Below are positions 15,665-24,345 of a stretch of DNA of 64,000 nucleotides, piece by piece. This DNA is from Arthrobacter sp042667405. GTDB lineage: Bacteria > Actinomycetota > Actinomycetes > Actinomycetales > Micrococcaceae. The notes beneath the pieces are model-generated. The model was not told where the DNA came from. It worked only from the letters and a program-made list of their open reading frames with translations, and did not search any database. Location: assembly GCF_042667405.1 (NCBI RefSeq), contig NZ_JBHVAL010000007.1, positions 1-64,000 on the forward strand, in the 5' to 3' direction. The translations under genes and the position numbers were made by a program. How positions within the stretch are numbered: the first letter of the stretch is position 1; the number at the start of each line of letters is the position of its first letter.

Positions 15665-17458
15665 GTAAGCATGCCTTCCAGATCCGCTCTTTTGTCCTGC
15701 CCGCCCGGGCGTAACAAGCAAGCCCCATGGAAGGTTTCCCGCATCTTCACCTTCGCTTTGTTCGCGAACGGCCGCTGGAAGCTCCTGCTTGGAGGCTGCG
15801 CCGGACTGGCCCTGCACCAGGTCAGTGAAGCTTTGGTGCCGGCCACCATCGGCGCCGCAGTGGACAACGCGATACAACCGAACGACGCCGGCGCCCTCCT
15901 TGGGTGGCTTGGTGCACTGGCTGCGGTCTTCGTGGTGCTGGCGCTGTCATGGCGGCTGGGAACCTTGGCCACCGAGCGCTCCTTCAACTACGGCTCCCAC
16001 GACCTGCGCCAGTTGGTGGTGGAACGCACCCTTCACCACCGCGGAATGGCCAGCCGACGCGCACCCGGTGAGATCGTCGCCATCGCCTCCTCCGACGCCG
16101 ACAGGGTCGCAGGGCTTTCCTGGCTGATCGGCGGCGGCTTTGCTGCAGCAGCCGGACTGGTCACATCAGCGGTCACGCTCCTGCTGATTTCGGTGCCGTT
16201 GGGACTGGCCGTCCTCCTGGCAACACCGGTGATGCTGCTGGTGATGCACCGACTCACCAAACCACTCGAAAACCGCAGCGATGTAGAGCAATCCACGGCC
16301 GCACGAGCCGGAGCCTTGGCCACCGACTTCATCACCGGATCCCGTCCGCTGAAAGGCCTCGGCGCCGAGGACGCTGCCATCACGCGCTACCGTTCCGCCA
16401 GCCGGGACTCACTGACCTCTTCGTTGAAGGCCATCCGCGCGAAGTCCGCCTACACGGGAGCCAGCTCGGCCCTCTCCGCTGCGTTCCTGGCCGGCATTGC
16501 TTTCTTCGCCGCCTGGTTCGCCGTCCAAGGCAGCATCACCGTGGGACAGTTGGTGGCGGTTGTAGGGGTGGCCCAGTTTGTGCAGGGACCAATGACGTGG
16601 CTCGGATTCCTCAGCGTGGAACTCGCCCGCAAGCGCGCCTCGGCAGCACGCATTGCAGCAGTGCTGGAGGAACCGGCCGCCATCCCGGCAGCTGATGCGG
16701 TTCCCACCCTCGGGAACGCAGAACGCACGACGCCGGACGCCGGGTCAGCGGCGCCCCTCACCCATCCGGGAGAGCCAGCCCCGCTGCTCGAGCTCCATGG
16801 CGGAACGCCCGGCAGTGGCCTGCCCTCCTTCACGGCGGCAGCCGGGGAAATCGTGGGCGTCGTCCTTCCGGACAGCACGAAAGCCAGGCTTTTGGTGGAC
16901 ACCCTCGGCTGCCGTACACCCGCACCGCCGGGACTGGTGTCCGTTAATGGCCGCGATGCGGGCGGGCTCGACCCCAGCCTGGTCCGCTCCAAAATCTTTG
17001 CCGACAACCATGAAGGCGTCCTGTTCCATGGCACAGTCCGCGACAACATGTCAGTAGCCGGCACCGAACTCGAGGACCGCGCCATGGCCGCTGCCGCCGT
17101 CGGGGATTTTGTCTCCCAACTGCCGGAGGGCACCGAAACCGTACTGACAGGTCACGGCCAAAGCCTGTCCGGTGGCCAGCGGCAGCGGCTGGTCCTGGGC
17201 CGCTCACTGCACCAGAAACAACCGGTCCTGGTCCTGCACGACCCAACAACCGCCGTCGACACCGCTACGGAAGCCATGATCGCGGACGGCCTGCGGAACT
17301 TTCCGGACAAAGCGCTGGTCCTGGTGACCACAAGCCCAACGCTGCTCGCAGTCTGTCACCGGGTGGTGATAGCGGACGCGGATGGACCGCCGGAAACCGG
17401 CACGCACCGCGAACTCCTTGCCACGTCCGCCGGCTACCGTCACGTGGTGGGCTCGTGA
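15662..17458 (+). CDS. ABC transporter, fused membrane + ATPase half (IrtA/YbtP-like), degenerate nucleotide site
   Basis: A 598-residue exporter-fold half-transporter: six-helix domain (about 20-310) and a C-terminal nucleotide-binding domain. The signature LSGGQRQRLVLGR and a TAVD D-loop are intact. The rest of the ATP site is not: Walker A reads VLPDSTKAR, the Q-loop Gln is Asn (FADNHEG), Walker B is VLVLHDPTT (Asp to His, Glu to Asp) and the switch His is gone (LVTTSPTL). It can therefore only complete the ATP site of its partner. ATG 15662 follows AGGTGAG; a GTG at 15650 is an alternative. The stop overlaps the partner start (GTGA). A ferric-siderophore transport role is inferred from context. 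Confidence 0.88.
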   Translation: MVSMPSRSALLSCPPGRNKQAPWKVSRIFTFALFANGRWKLLLGGCAGLALHQVSEALVPATIGAAVDNAIQPNDAGALLGWLGALAAVFVVLALSWRLGTLATERSFNYGSHDLRQLVVERTLHHRGMASRRAPGEIVAIASSDADRVAGLSWLIGGGFAAAAGLVTSAVTLLLISVPLGLAVLLATPVMLLVMHRLTKPLENRSDVEQSTAARAGALATDFITGSRPLKGLGAEDAAITRYRSASRDSLTSSLKAIRAKSAYTGASSALSAAFLAGIAFFAAWFAVQGSITVGQLVAVVGVAQFVQGPMTWLGFLSVELARKRASAARIAAVLEEPAAIPAADAVPTLGNAERTTPDAGSAAPLTHPGEPAPLLELHGGTPGSGLPSFTAAAGEIVGVVLPDSTKARLLVDTLGCRTPAPPGLVSVNGRDAGGLDPSLVRSKIFADNHEGVLFHGTVRDNMSVAGTELEDRAMAAAAVGDFVSQLPEGTETVLTGHGQSLSGGQRQRLVLGRSLHQKQPVLVLHDPTTAVDTATEAMIADGLRNFPDKALVLVTTSPTLLAVCHRVVIADADGPPETGTHRELLATSAGYRHVVGS

Positions 17459-19236
17459 GCGCGGAGATTCTTCCCATTGCCTCGCCCCGTGAGACCCGGA
17501 AGGCCATGTTGCGGCTTCTGGCGCAGCGCCCGGGAAGGCTCACGCTGACCATTCTGGTGTTGCTGGCGGCGTCTTGCTGCGGCCTGGCGGCACCGGCAAT
17601 CCTGGGGGTGATGGTCAACATCGCGGCCTCGGGCGGAGACGTCATGTGGTTGCTGTGGCTCGCCGGTGCCTTGCTGGTGGCCGGCGGTTTGGCTGCCCTC
17701 CTGGGCGTTCTGGGCCAGAACCTGCTGGCCCGGATTTGCGAGGAAGCATTGGCCGGATTGCGGGAGGAAGTGTTCGCCGCAGCGGTCCACAAGCCGCTGC
17801 CGGAGCTCGAAAAGGCGGGGATCGGCGACGTCGTGGCCCGCGTTTCCGGCGATGTGGAGGCCGTCAGCGAGGCGATCTCCGGGGTGTTGCCGGCCTTTAC
17901 CAGCGTAGCTTTCACCATTGGTGTGACGTTGCTGGGCCTGGGCGTGATCGATTGGCGTTTCGCGGTTGCGGTGCTGATTGCTGCGCCCCTGCAGATCCTC
18001 ACACTGCGGTGGTTCCTCCGGCGCACCGCCCCCATTTACCGGACCGTGCGGATCACGGAGGCACGGCGGACCGAGCAAATCATCGAAACCGTGCACGGTT
18101 CACCGTCGGTGGTGGCGTTGGGTCTGGGCGAGCGGCACGCTGGCCTGGTTGCGGCTGCATCGCACGAGAATATTGGTCATTCGCTACGCGGCGTGGGCTA
18201 CCTGACCCGCTTCTACAACCGCCTGAACCTGGCCGAACTCATTGGCCTGTCCGCCGTGTTGCTGGTTGGTTTCCTGCTCCACGCCGAGGGCGCCGTGAGC
18301 ATCGGTGCGGCCACCGCCGCCGCACTGTATTTCTACCGCTTGTTCGATCCCATTGGTGTGGTCCTGGGGCAGTTCGACGAACTCCAGAAAGCCTCCGCCG
18401 GTCTGGGCCGGATGTTCGGGCTGACGCAGTCCGCTGTAACCAGCCCGGGCGCAGCGTCCGTTTCCCCTGCTCCGTGGGTTTCCCCTGATTCGTGGGAAGC
18501 GTCGGGCATCGTCCTGGACAACGTGACGTTCGCCTACCCCGGCCAACGCCCGGCCCTCAACGGCGTTTCCCTCACCGTGCGCCCTGGAGAGCGCATGGCG
18601 ATCGTGGGAACCTCGGGGGCCGGCAAGACCACCCTGGCCAAGGTGATCATGGGCTTGGAGCACCCGCAGAGCGGGACGGCGCGGGTAGGCGGGGTGGACG
18701 CCGCGTCCGCGCCCGCCGCGCAACTGCATCGGCAGATCGCGATGGTCAGCCAGGAAGTGCACGTCTTTTCCGGGACGCTCGCCGAGGACCTTGGCCTGGC
18801 CAGGCCCGAAGCCTCTGCCGGGGACATCGCGCGCGTGCTGCGGGCTGTTGGGGCTACCTGGGTGGACACGCTCGACGACGGACTGGAAACTTTAGTAGGC
18901 GCCGGCGGCCACCAGCCAACTCCCGAGCAGGCGCAGCAGCTGGCCCTTGCCCGGCTGTTGTTGAAGGATCCCCCGATCGCCGTACTGGACGAAGCCACGG
19001 CGGAGGCCGGAACGGGGTCGGCCACCATGCTGGATCAGGCCGCGGAGGCAGCACTGGCCGGCAGGACGTCAGTAGTGATTGCGCATCGCCTGTCACAAGC
19101 GGCCTCAGCGGACACTGTGGTGGTGATGGAGCATGGTGCGATCGTCGAGTCCGGCCCGCACCAGGAACTGGTGGAAGCTGGCGGCCGGTACGCGCACCTT
19201 TGGGAGGCCTGGAACAGTTCCCTGAGCCGCAACTAG
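17455..19236 (+). CDS. ABC transporter, fused membrane + ATPase half (IrtB/YbtQ-like), active ATP site, degenerate signature
   Basis: A 593-residue partner half-transporter. Its own Walker A (VGTSGAGKTT), Q-loop (MVSQEVHVFSGT), Walker B (IAVLDEAT) and switch His (IAHRLSQ) are intact. The ABC signature is replaced by TPEQAQQLALAR and the D-loop SALD by AEAG. With the first subunit this gives one fully canonical composite site and one fully dead one. The GTG start overlaps the first subunit's stop by 4 bases, so the two are translated together as an obligate heterodimer. A long palindrome follows the stop codon. Confidence 0.9.
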   Translation: MSAEILPIASPRETRKAMLRLLAQRPGRLTLTILVLLAASCCGLAAPAILGVMVNIAASGGDVMWLLWLAGALLVAGGLAALLGVLGQNLLARICEEALAGLREEVFAAAVHKPLPELEKAGIGDVVARVSGDVEAVSEAISGVLPAFTSVAFTIGVTLLGLGVIDWRFAVAVLIAAPLQILTLRWFLRRTAPIYRTVRITEARRTEQIIETVHGSPSVVALGLGERHAGLVAAASHENIGHSLRGVGYLTRFYNRLNLAELIGLSAVLLVGFLLHAEGAVSIGAATAAALYFYRLFDPIGVVLGQFDELQKASAGLGRMFGLTQSAVTSPGAASVSPAPWVSPDSWEASGIVLDNVTFAYPGQRPALNGVSLTVRPGERMAIVGTSGAGKTTLAKVIMGLEHPQSGTARVGGVDAASAPAAQLHRQIAMVSQEVHVFSGTLAEDLGLARPEASAGDIARVLRAVGATWVDTLDDGLETLVGAGGHQPTPEQAQQLALARLLLKDPPIAVLDEATAEAGTGSATMLDQAAEAALAGRTSVVIAHRLSQAASADTVVVMEHGAIVESGPHQELVEAGGRYAHLWEAWNSSLSRN

Positions 19237-19238
19237 CC

Positions 19239-19323
19239 CCCTCCCATGGAGTTTTTGTACAGATAATGGCCTTAAAAGCCGTTTATAAGGGCGTTATCTG
19301 TACAAAAACTCCAATGGGGGTGG
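19239..19323. repeat. Long-stem palindrome at a convergent gene junction
   Basis: The core arms 19248-19266 and 19294-19312 are 19-base perfect complements; flanking C-run/G-run sequence and an inner GCCTTA/TAAGG part extend the pairing. Sequence is unrelated to the 57-bp repeat. It fills the gap between the ABC gene stop and the convergent methyltransferase-like gene stop. A bidirectional terminator is the simplest role. Confidence 0.7.
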
Positions 19324-19324
19324 G

Positions 19325-20200
19325 TTAGTCGGTGGGGGGATCGTGGCGGACGGGGGTTCCTGCGGCGAAGGCACGGACCTTGGCGTCGTCCCAAATGTGG
19401 GCGGGCACGCCGCCGCCCAGCAACCTCCGGGCCAGCGTTGGATCATCACCGAACGGGACATGGCTGCCGGCCATGATCATGTTGCCGTAACGACGCCCCT
19501 TGAGCATGGCGGGGTCGGCGATGATCATGGTGTGCTCGAAGGTGTCGGCGATGGTGGCGGCATCGGCCCGGGCATTCTTCAAGTCCGGCGCGTCGCCGGA
19601 ATTGACCACGTACAGCCCGTCAGCGGCCAGCACAGCATCGGCGTGGGCCGTGAATTCCCGCGTAGTCAGGGCGCGCGGCGTGAAAGCGCCTGCGAAGACG
19701 TCACGGATGATGAGGTCACGCGTATCAGGAGTGAGGGACTCGGTGACCGCCCGGGCTTCGCCCACGCGGATCCGCAGCAACGGCGCCTTGGGCAGGTCGA
19801 ACCAGCCGCGGACGTAGTCGGCCAGCTTGCCGTCGAGTTCGACGACGACCTGCCGGGCTTCCGGATACGCCGAGTGGAAGTACCGTGCCATCGAACACGC
19901 TCCCCCACCCAGATGGAGTGCGCGCAGCTTCGGTTTGTGCTCCCGCGGCCATCGCGATTCCACCAGGGCGGCGATCCAACGCATGTACTCAAAGTCCAGG
20001 AAAAGGGGATCCGCGAGATCAATGTGCGAACTCATGACGCCGTTGATCTTCAAGAGCCACCCGTTGGAGTTGTCCTGGTCCTGAAGCAATTCACAGTCGC
20101 CCGTGTCGATGTAGTACACGCCTTCCACCGGACCAACGGGGCGGGCGCCGGAAGGCACCTCGACGACTCCCGCCGTCGATCTTTTTACGCGTTTTGCCAC
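19325..20200 (-). CDS. Spermidine synthase-like SAM/aminopropyl transferase-fold protein
   Basis: A 291-residue protein of the spermidine-synthase superfamily. The nucleotide-binding region LRALHLGGGACSMARYFHSA, the acidic VVVELDGKLADY and RDLIIRDVFAGAFTPRALTT are the landmarks. Many actinobacterial proteins of this type lack a partner decarboxylase and have no proven polyamine role, and none is nearby here. The start is a GTG at 20200. It is monocistronic and convergent with the ABC pair. Function beyond fold class is uncertain. Confidence 0.75.
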   Translation of the reverse strand: MAKRVKRSTAGVVEVPSGARPVGPVEGVYYIDTGDCELLQDQDNSNGWLLKINGVMSSHIDLADPLFLDFEYMRWIAALVESRWPREHKPKLRALHLGGGACSMARYFHSAYPEARQVVVELDGKLADYVRGWFDLPKAPLLRIRVGEARAVTESLTPDTRDLIIRDVFAGAFTPRALTTREFTAHADAVLAADGLYVVNSGDAPDLKNARADAATIADTFEHTMIIADPAMLKGRRYGNMIMAGSHVPFGDDPTLARRLLGGGVPAHIWDDAKVRAFAAGTPVRHDPPTD

Positions 20201-20317
20201 TATTTACATCCCGCCTGGTTCATGCCCCCAGCCTAGTGGAATGCCGTATTACCCGGTTCGGTCACATATTAGTAAGGATACTTACAGATTGGGCCGGTTG
20301 AGCCATATGATCGCATC

Positions 20318-20500
20318 ATGAACGTTGAAGCGTCTGTCTGGGCGGAGGTGTTGACTGCGGCAGTCGCGTGGCTGACAGTTGTCTTCCTCCTGCTCACTCG
20401 GGTGCCCAAACCTCCCAGCCTGCTCGACGCGCCGCCCGTTCTTGAGACGCCGCCGGACGCGCCTGTTGAGGTCGGACAGCCCGAGGACAGAGAACGCTGA
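20318..20500 (+). CDS. Possible small single-pass membrane protein
   Basis: A 60-residue frame beginning MNVEASVWAEVLTAAVAWLT. One hydrophobic helix (about residues 9-27) is followed by a Pro-rich acidic tail (KPPSLLDAPPVLETPPDAP). It occupies an otherwise empty 300-base stretch between a divergent and a convergent neighbour, and its stop abuts the GNAT stop with one base between. No clear ribosome site is seen. Plausible but unproven. Confidence 0.4.
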   Translation: MNVEASVWAEVLTAAVAWLTVVFLLLTRVPKPPSLLDAPPVLETPPDAPVEVGQPEDRER

Positions 20501-20501
20501 G

Positions 20502-21005
20502 TCAGGATTCGACGTCGGGACGCACCATCCTGTGTTCCGGCAGCGAGTACCAGGACGGGTCGCACAGCTGGCGTGTGCCGTCAGGGACGAAACCGTTGCG
20601 GCGGTAGAAAGCCTGTGCCCGCGGATTGTCGTCGAGTACCCACAGATAAGCCGGGCCGTCCCCGATCAAGGCATCCACCAAAGCCTGCCCAACTCCGCGG
20701 CCGTGGATGCGCTCCAAGGTATAAAGCATGAACAGCTCCACGTCGCAGGGGCGGTCATCATCCCTGCCTTCACCGGCGGCGCCCAGTCCCACAAGATCCC
20801 CGTCAGGGCCGAAGGCCAGCATCCGGGTGTGACCGGCCGCAATGGACTCCCGGTATTTGTCGGCGCGTCGGGCCAGCCCCGCTTCCTGTCGCTCGAAGAA
20901 CTCGCGCGGCAGCAGATGCCCGTAACTTTCCCGCCAGGACTGGAGATGCATGGCGGCCATGGGCACAGCGTCATCCACCGTTGCAGGGCGAAGCGTGAAA
21001 TCCAC
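20502..21005 (-). CDS. GNAT-family N-acetyltransferase
   Basis: A 167-residue acetyl-CoA-dependent acetyltransferase. The N-terminal LRPATVDDAVPMAAMHLQSW and the acetyl-CoA motif HGRGVGQALVDALIG followed by WVLDDNPRAQAFYRRNGFVP are typical. The start is a GTG placed directly after the TAG of the O-methyltransferase gene, so the two form an operon. The acceptor cannot be told from sequence. Confidence 0.85.
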   Translation of the reverse strand: MDFTLRPATVDDAVPMAAMHLQSWRESYGHLLPREFFERQEAGLARRADKYRESIAAGHTRMLAFGPDGDLVGLGAAGEGRDDDRPCDVELFMLYTLERIHGRGVGQALVDALIGDGPAYLWVLDDNPRAQAFYRRNGFVPDGTRQLCDPSWYSLPEHRMVRPDVES

Positions 21006-21677
21006 CTAAAGCACCCGTGCGATCGCGAAGCCGTCCCAACCCTTGCTGCCAACCGTCTGGATGGCCGTGGCATCCAGACGCGGGTCCTGGCCCATCATTT
21101 CCAAGGCCTTCACGATCCCCGGCGCGTTGGTTTCATCCCGGCCCGGCTCCAGGATGGCCCCGTCCCAGATCACGTTGTCCATCACGATCACCGTCCCCGG
21201 GTGGCCAAGCCTGATGGCCCAGTCGAGGTAGTTGGCATCGTTTTCCTTGTCTGCGTCAATGAAGACAAGGTCGAACGATTCCTGCCCGGCCAGCGTTGGA
21301 AGCGTGTCCAAGGCAGCGCCCACCCGGATGTCCACCTTGTGCCCCACGCCGGCGGCATCGAGGTTGGCACGCGCTACGTCGGCATGCTTCCGGAGGTATT
21401 CGCACGTGACGATCCTGCCGTCGTCGGGCAGTCCCTGGGCCATCCAGATGCTGCTGAATCCGGCCAGCGTGCCGATCTCAAGTACGCGTCTGGCCCCTGT
21501 CATTTGCACGAGCATCCTCAAAAGCTTGCCTGCATTGGGCGCTACCTCGATTGCGGGCATGCCCGCCTCAAGCGCGGAATCCACCGCGCGCCGGTGGGCA
21601 GGCTCAGGACGCACGACGACGTCAGTCAGGTAACGCTCGACGTCGACCCACCCGGGTTCAGCCACGTGTTCAATCAT
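21006..21677 (-). CDS. Class I SAM-dependent O-methyltransferase (Methyltransf_3 family)
   Basis: A 223-residue methyltransferase of the caffeoyl-CoA/catechol O-methyltransferase family. The SAM site is RRVLEIGTLAGFSSIWMAQG; the metal and substrate region is FDLVFIDADKENDANYLDWA with VIVMDNVIWDGAI. Length is typical. It is the first gene of a two-gene unit with the GNAT enzyme. The substrate is unknown. Confidence 0.88.
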   Translation of the reverse strand: MIEHVAEPGWVDVERYLTDVVVRPEPAHRRAVDSALEAGMPAIEVAPNAGKLLRMLVQMTGARRVLEIGTLAGFSSIWMAQGLPDDGRIVTCEYLRKHADVARANLDAAGVGHKVDIRVGAALDTLPTLAGQESFDLVFIDADKENDANYLDWAIRLGHPGTVIVMDNVIWDGAILEPGRDETNAPGIVKALEMMGQDPRLDATAIQTVGSKGWDGFAIARVL

Positions 21678-21717
21678 GGCCCCCAGTCTGGCACCCGCGG
21701 CCTGCTGGGGAAAGCAC

Positions 21718-22050
21718 CTACTCCGAAGCGGAGATCGCGTCTTCCAGGCGTTCGACCTTGCCGGTCAATTCACCACTGTAGCCAGGCCGGATGTCCGCCT
21801 TGATAACCAGCGAGACACGGCTGCCGTAGCGGCCAACCGCCTCAGTGGCGCGCTTGACGACGTCGAAAACTTCGTCCCACTCGCCCTCAATGGTGGTGAA
21901 CATGGAGTCGGTCTGGTTGGGCAGTCCGGATTCACGGACGATCTTGACGGCGGCCGCAACAGCGTCGTGCACGGACGCATCCGGGGCGGGTCCCCCATTG
22001 GTGGCGGATGCGGGCTGGCCTGAAGGGGCTACGGAGAATGCAAGCAACAT
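21718..22050 (-). CDS. MTH1187/YkoF-like thiamine-binding protein
   Basis: A 110-residue protein of the thiamine-binding (MTH1187, UPF0045/DUF77) family. MLLAFSVAPSG starts the first strand; MFTTIEGEWDEVFDVVKRAT and SRVSLVIKADIRPG are the conserved core. The domain is a ferredoxin-like fold that binds thiamine-type ligands, but its in vivo role is unclear. It is divergent from a TetR gene across 91 bases, where an 8-base inverted pair (22073-22080 with 22134-22141) may be an operator. No TPP riboswitch is visible upstream. Confidence 0.8.
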   Translation of the reverse strand: MLLAFSVAPSGQPASATNGGPAPDASVHDAVAAAVKIVRESGLPNQTDSMFTTIEGEWDEVFDVVKRATEAVGRYGSRVSLVIKADIRPGYSGELTGKVERLEDAISASE

Positions 22051-22141
22051 GAATCCAGTGTTTCATGTGCTGGTTTGTCATATAAGAACGTACTCCCGCG
22101 TAACAACGGGCCGGAACGCCTGCGTTGCTACTCTGACAAAC

Positions 22142-22771
22142 ATGGAACAGCCCTCTGAACGCAAGCCCCTCAGGGCAGACGCCGCACGCAATGTGGACAA
22201 GATCATTACCGCCGCCCGGCAGTGCTTCCGTGAATACGGCCCCGACGTGCCCCTGCAGACCATTGCCGCCACCGCTGGAGTTGGCCCCGCAACGTTGTTC
22301 CGCAACTTCTCCGACAAGGAACAGCTGGTCCTCGCCGCACTGTCGCGGCAACTGCGCCAGCACGTGGATCCTGTGGCCGCTGCGGCAACTGACGGCATGG
22401 ACGCCGCCGAAGGACTTATCAACGTCATCGACGCCGTGATGCGGGTTGCCAGCGAAGATGCAAACCTCCTGGATGCCGTTGCCGGCCGCCGCGGCCTTCT
22501 CATGGGCATCACCGGGGGCCTTGTTGGCGCCATGGCTACCCTTTTGGAACGTGGACAGGGCCAAGGTACGCTTCGCCGTGACATCACCATCGAGGACATG
22601 GTCAGGCTGGTGGCCATGCTGATCGGCGCCGTCGACACCATGGAACCAGGCTCCGAAGCGTGGAAGCGCCCGGTGGCCCTGATCGAGGACGCCATCCGGA
22701 CCGAGCGGCCCTCGCGCCCCCTTCCCGAGCAGTCGGGCATTCCCGGAGTGACCCTTAGCGAAGGCGCCTGA
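22142..22771 (+). CDS. TetR-family transcriptional regulator
   Basis: A 209-residue TetR protein. The DNA-binding domain NVDKIITAARQCFREYGPDV ... TIAATAGVGPATLFRNFSDK is at residues about 15-65; the C-terminal part is an all-helical ligand domain. The ATG at 22142 gives a normal N-terminus; the longer frame to 21845 overlaps the divergent thiamine-binding gene and is rejected. Its target may be that divergent gene, but nothing in the sequence proves it. Confidence 0.9.
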   Translation: MEQPSERKPLRADAARNVDKIITAARQCFREYGPDVPLQTIAATAGVGPATLFRNFSDKEQLVLAALSRQLRQHVDPVAAAATDGMDAAEGLINVIDAVMRVASEDANLLDAVAGRRGLLMGITGGLVGAMATLLERGQGQGTLRRDITIEDMVRLVAMLIGAVDTMEPGSEAWKRPVALIEDAIRTERPSRPLPEQSGIPGVTLSEGA

Positions 22772-22804
22772 ACCCCTCCGGGTGGCGCCCAGCGGCCAGT
22801 ACCG

Positions 22805-23116
22805 CTAGCCCCAGCCAAGCAGCCGCAGCAGCGCTGCGGCTGCTGCACCCGAGATAACAACCACCAGGAACGGTGCACGAAGCAACAGCGCGACGGCGGC
22901 AGCCACCAGGGCGCCGATCCGGGCATCCAGGACCAAACCCTGGCCCGAGGCCACGGCATTCACCACTGTCAGGGACGCGAGCAGCCCGATGGTCATGGTC
23001 CCGGCCACATGCATGATCCGGGGGTTGTCCAGCAGTTTGGCAGGCACAAAGTAGCCCACCAGTTTGGTGAGGTAGGCCAGCGCGCAGGCGATCAGGATCC
23101 ACAGCCAAAGGTTCAT
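22805..23116 (-). CDS. azlD: AzlD-family branched-chain amino acid transport subunit
   Basis: A 103-residue membrane protein with about four helices (MNLWLWILIACALAYLTKLV ... TMTIGLLASLTVVNAVASG). It is the small partner of AzlC in LIV-E type branched-chain amino acid exporters. Its ATG overlaps the azlC stop (ATGA). Confidence 0.88.
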   Translation of the reverse strand: MNLWLWILIACALAYLTKLVGYFVPAKLLDNPRIMHVAGTMTIGLLASLTVVNAVASGQGLVLDARIGALVAAAVALLLRAPFLVVVISGAAAAALLRLLGWG

Positions 23117-23871
23117 TTCCTGCCCTCATTCCCGTGCCGGCGCTTCTCCGCGTAGGGATCCACGTCGGGCTCCAGCCCCTCGTCCATGCGTGCATGGCTG
23201 AACCATCCAATGACTCCGGCAACCACTGCGGCCACGAGGATGGGAACGCCGGAGGGCACGAAAGGTACGGCCAGGATCGTGGCCAAGGCGCAAGCCGCAG
23301 CTATCGCCCACGGTTCGCGTCCCTTGAGGCGTGGCCACAACAGTGCGAGGAATGCGGCCACGGCTGCCCCATCCAGCCCCCACTGTTTGGGGTCTCCCAT
23401 GGCGTCACCCGCCAAGGCTCCGACGGCCGTGAAGATATTCCACAAGACGAATATGCCGATTCCTGCAGTCCAGAAACCGCGGCTTTGCTCGCCGGGATCG
23501 GATTGGCCGGAGGCGGTGGCTGTTGACTCGTCGATTGTGACGTGCGCTGAGACATACCTCTTCCAGCCCCTCGGGCGGAGCATGGCATTGATCTGCATGC
23601 CATATATGCCGTTACGCATACCCAGCAGGGCGCTGGCGGTCATTGCTGCAACACCTGAGCCGCCACCTGCCACGACGCCGATGAACGCGAATTGTGATCC
23701 CCCGCTGAACAGCAGGAGACTCAGTGCCATTGTCTGCCAGAAGTCGAAACCGGACGCCACGGACAATGCCCCGAAGGACACGCCGTACAAGCCCGTCGCA
23801 ATGCTCAGGGACAGCGCAATCTTGAAGGCCGGCGATTCCCGCAGCTTCATGGGAGCGGAACTGCTGCTCAT
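23113..23871 (-). CDS. azlC: AzlC-family branched-chain amino acid exporter subunit
   Basis: A 252-residue membrane protein with the AzlC signature: SIATGLYGVSFGALSVASGF, LLLFSGGSQFAFIGVVAGGG and ASALLGMRNGIYGMQ. With AzlD it exports branched-chain amino acids or analogues. The ATG at 23871 overlaps the TGA of the upstream DoxX-like gene (ATGA); the longer open frame to 24108 runs inside that gene and is rejected. The three genes are translationally coupled. Confidence 0.9.
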   Translation of the reverse strand: MSSSSAPMKLRESPAFKIALSLSIATGLYGVSFGALSVASGFDFWQTMALSLLLFSGGSQFAFIGVVAGGGSGVAAMTASALLGMRNGIYGMQINAMLRPRGWKRYVSAHVTIDESTATASGQSDPGEQSRGFWTAGIGIFVLWNIFTAVGALAGDAMGDPKQWGLDGAAVAAFLALLWPRLKGREPWAIAAACALATILAVPFVPSGVPILVAAVVAGVIGWFSHARMDEGLEPDVDPYAEKRRHGNEGRK

Positions 23872-24302
23872 TTCCGGAGACTCCAGGACCACAGGATGAG
23901 GGGAAGCTGCAGAGGCAAGCGGAGGGTGTGGATACGGCGCTCTTTCTCTGTGCCGCCAGGCCCGTAAGCCCGCCGCGACGCATCTATATGTCCGGCAAGG
24001 AATGCAATGAACATGGCGGTGGTTGCGGTCGCGGTGGCCCTGCGTGTGGCGGGGATCAGGAGTCCGACGGCGGCAGCCGCCTCCAGCAGGCCCGAGGACG
24101 CAATCCATTCCTCACGGGACATAACTGCCAAGGGACCGTTGGAAGCGGCGCCCGGCTCGTCCTTGCGGCACAGATAATCCGGCACCACGGGGTTGTAGAA
24201 GGACGGCGTGCGGACGTGCTTCGCAGCGCTGGCCAGAAGCAAAGCGCTCAGGGCAACTGCGGAGGTGGTGCGGCGTGCTTGGACTGACCAGCGAAAAGAC
24301 AT
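23868..24302 (-). CDS. DoxX-like small membrane protein
   Basis: A 144-residue protein with about four helices. The pattern KHVRTPSFYNPVVPDYL, then EWIASSGLLEAAAAVGLLIP and TRRATATATTAMFIAFLAGH, fits the DoxX-like family. Start ATG 24302 (MSFRWSV); a TTG 12 bases upstream is less likely. It leads an operon with azlCD. Its biochemical role is unknown. Confidence 0.7.
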   Translation of the reverse strand: MSFRWSVQARRTTSAVALSALLLASAAKHVRTPSFYNPVVPDYLCRKDEPGAASNGPLAVMSREEWIASSGLLEAAAAVGLLIPATRRATATATTAMFIAFLAGHIDASRRAYGPGGTEKERRIHTLRLPLQLPLILWSWSLRK

Positions 24303-24345
24303 GAGACCACTCAATCACAAGCGGGGTGGCCCCCAAAGCTGCGTT

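Noticed and set aside
22074..22141. Inverted GTTTGTCA/TGACAAAC pair as a TetR operator
   Set aside because: The arms are 53 bases apart, which is not the compact palindrome TetR proteins use; noted only with the gene.
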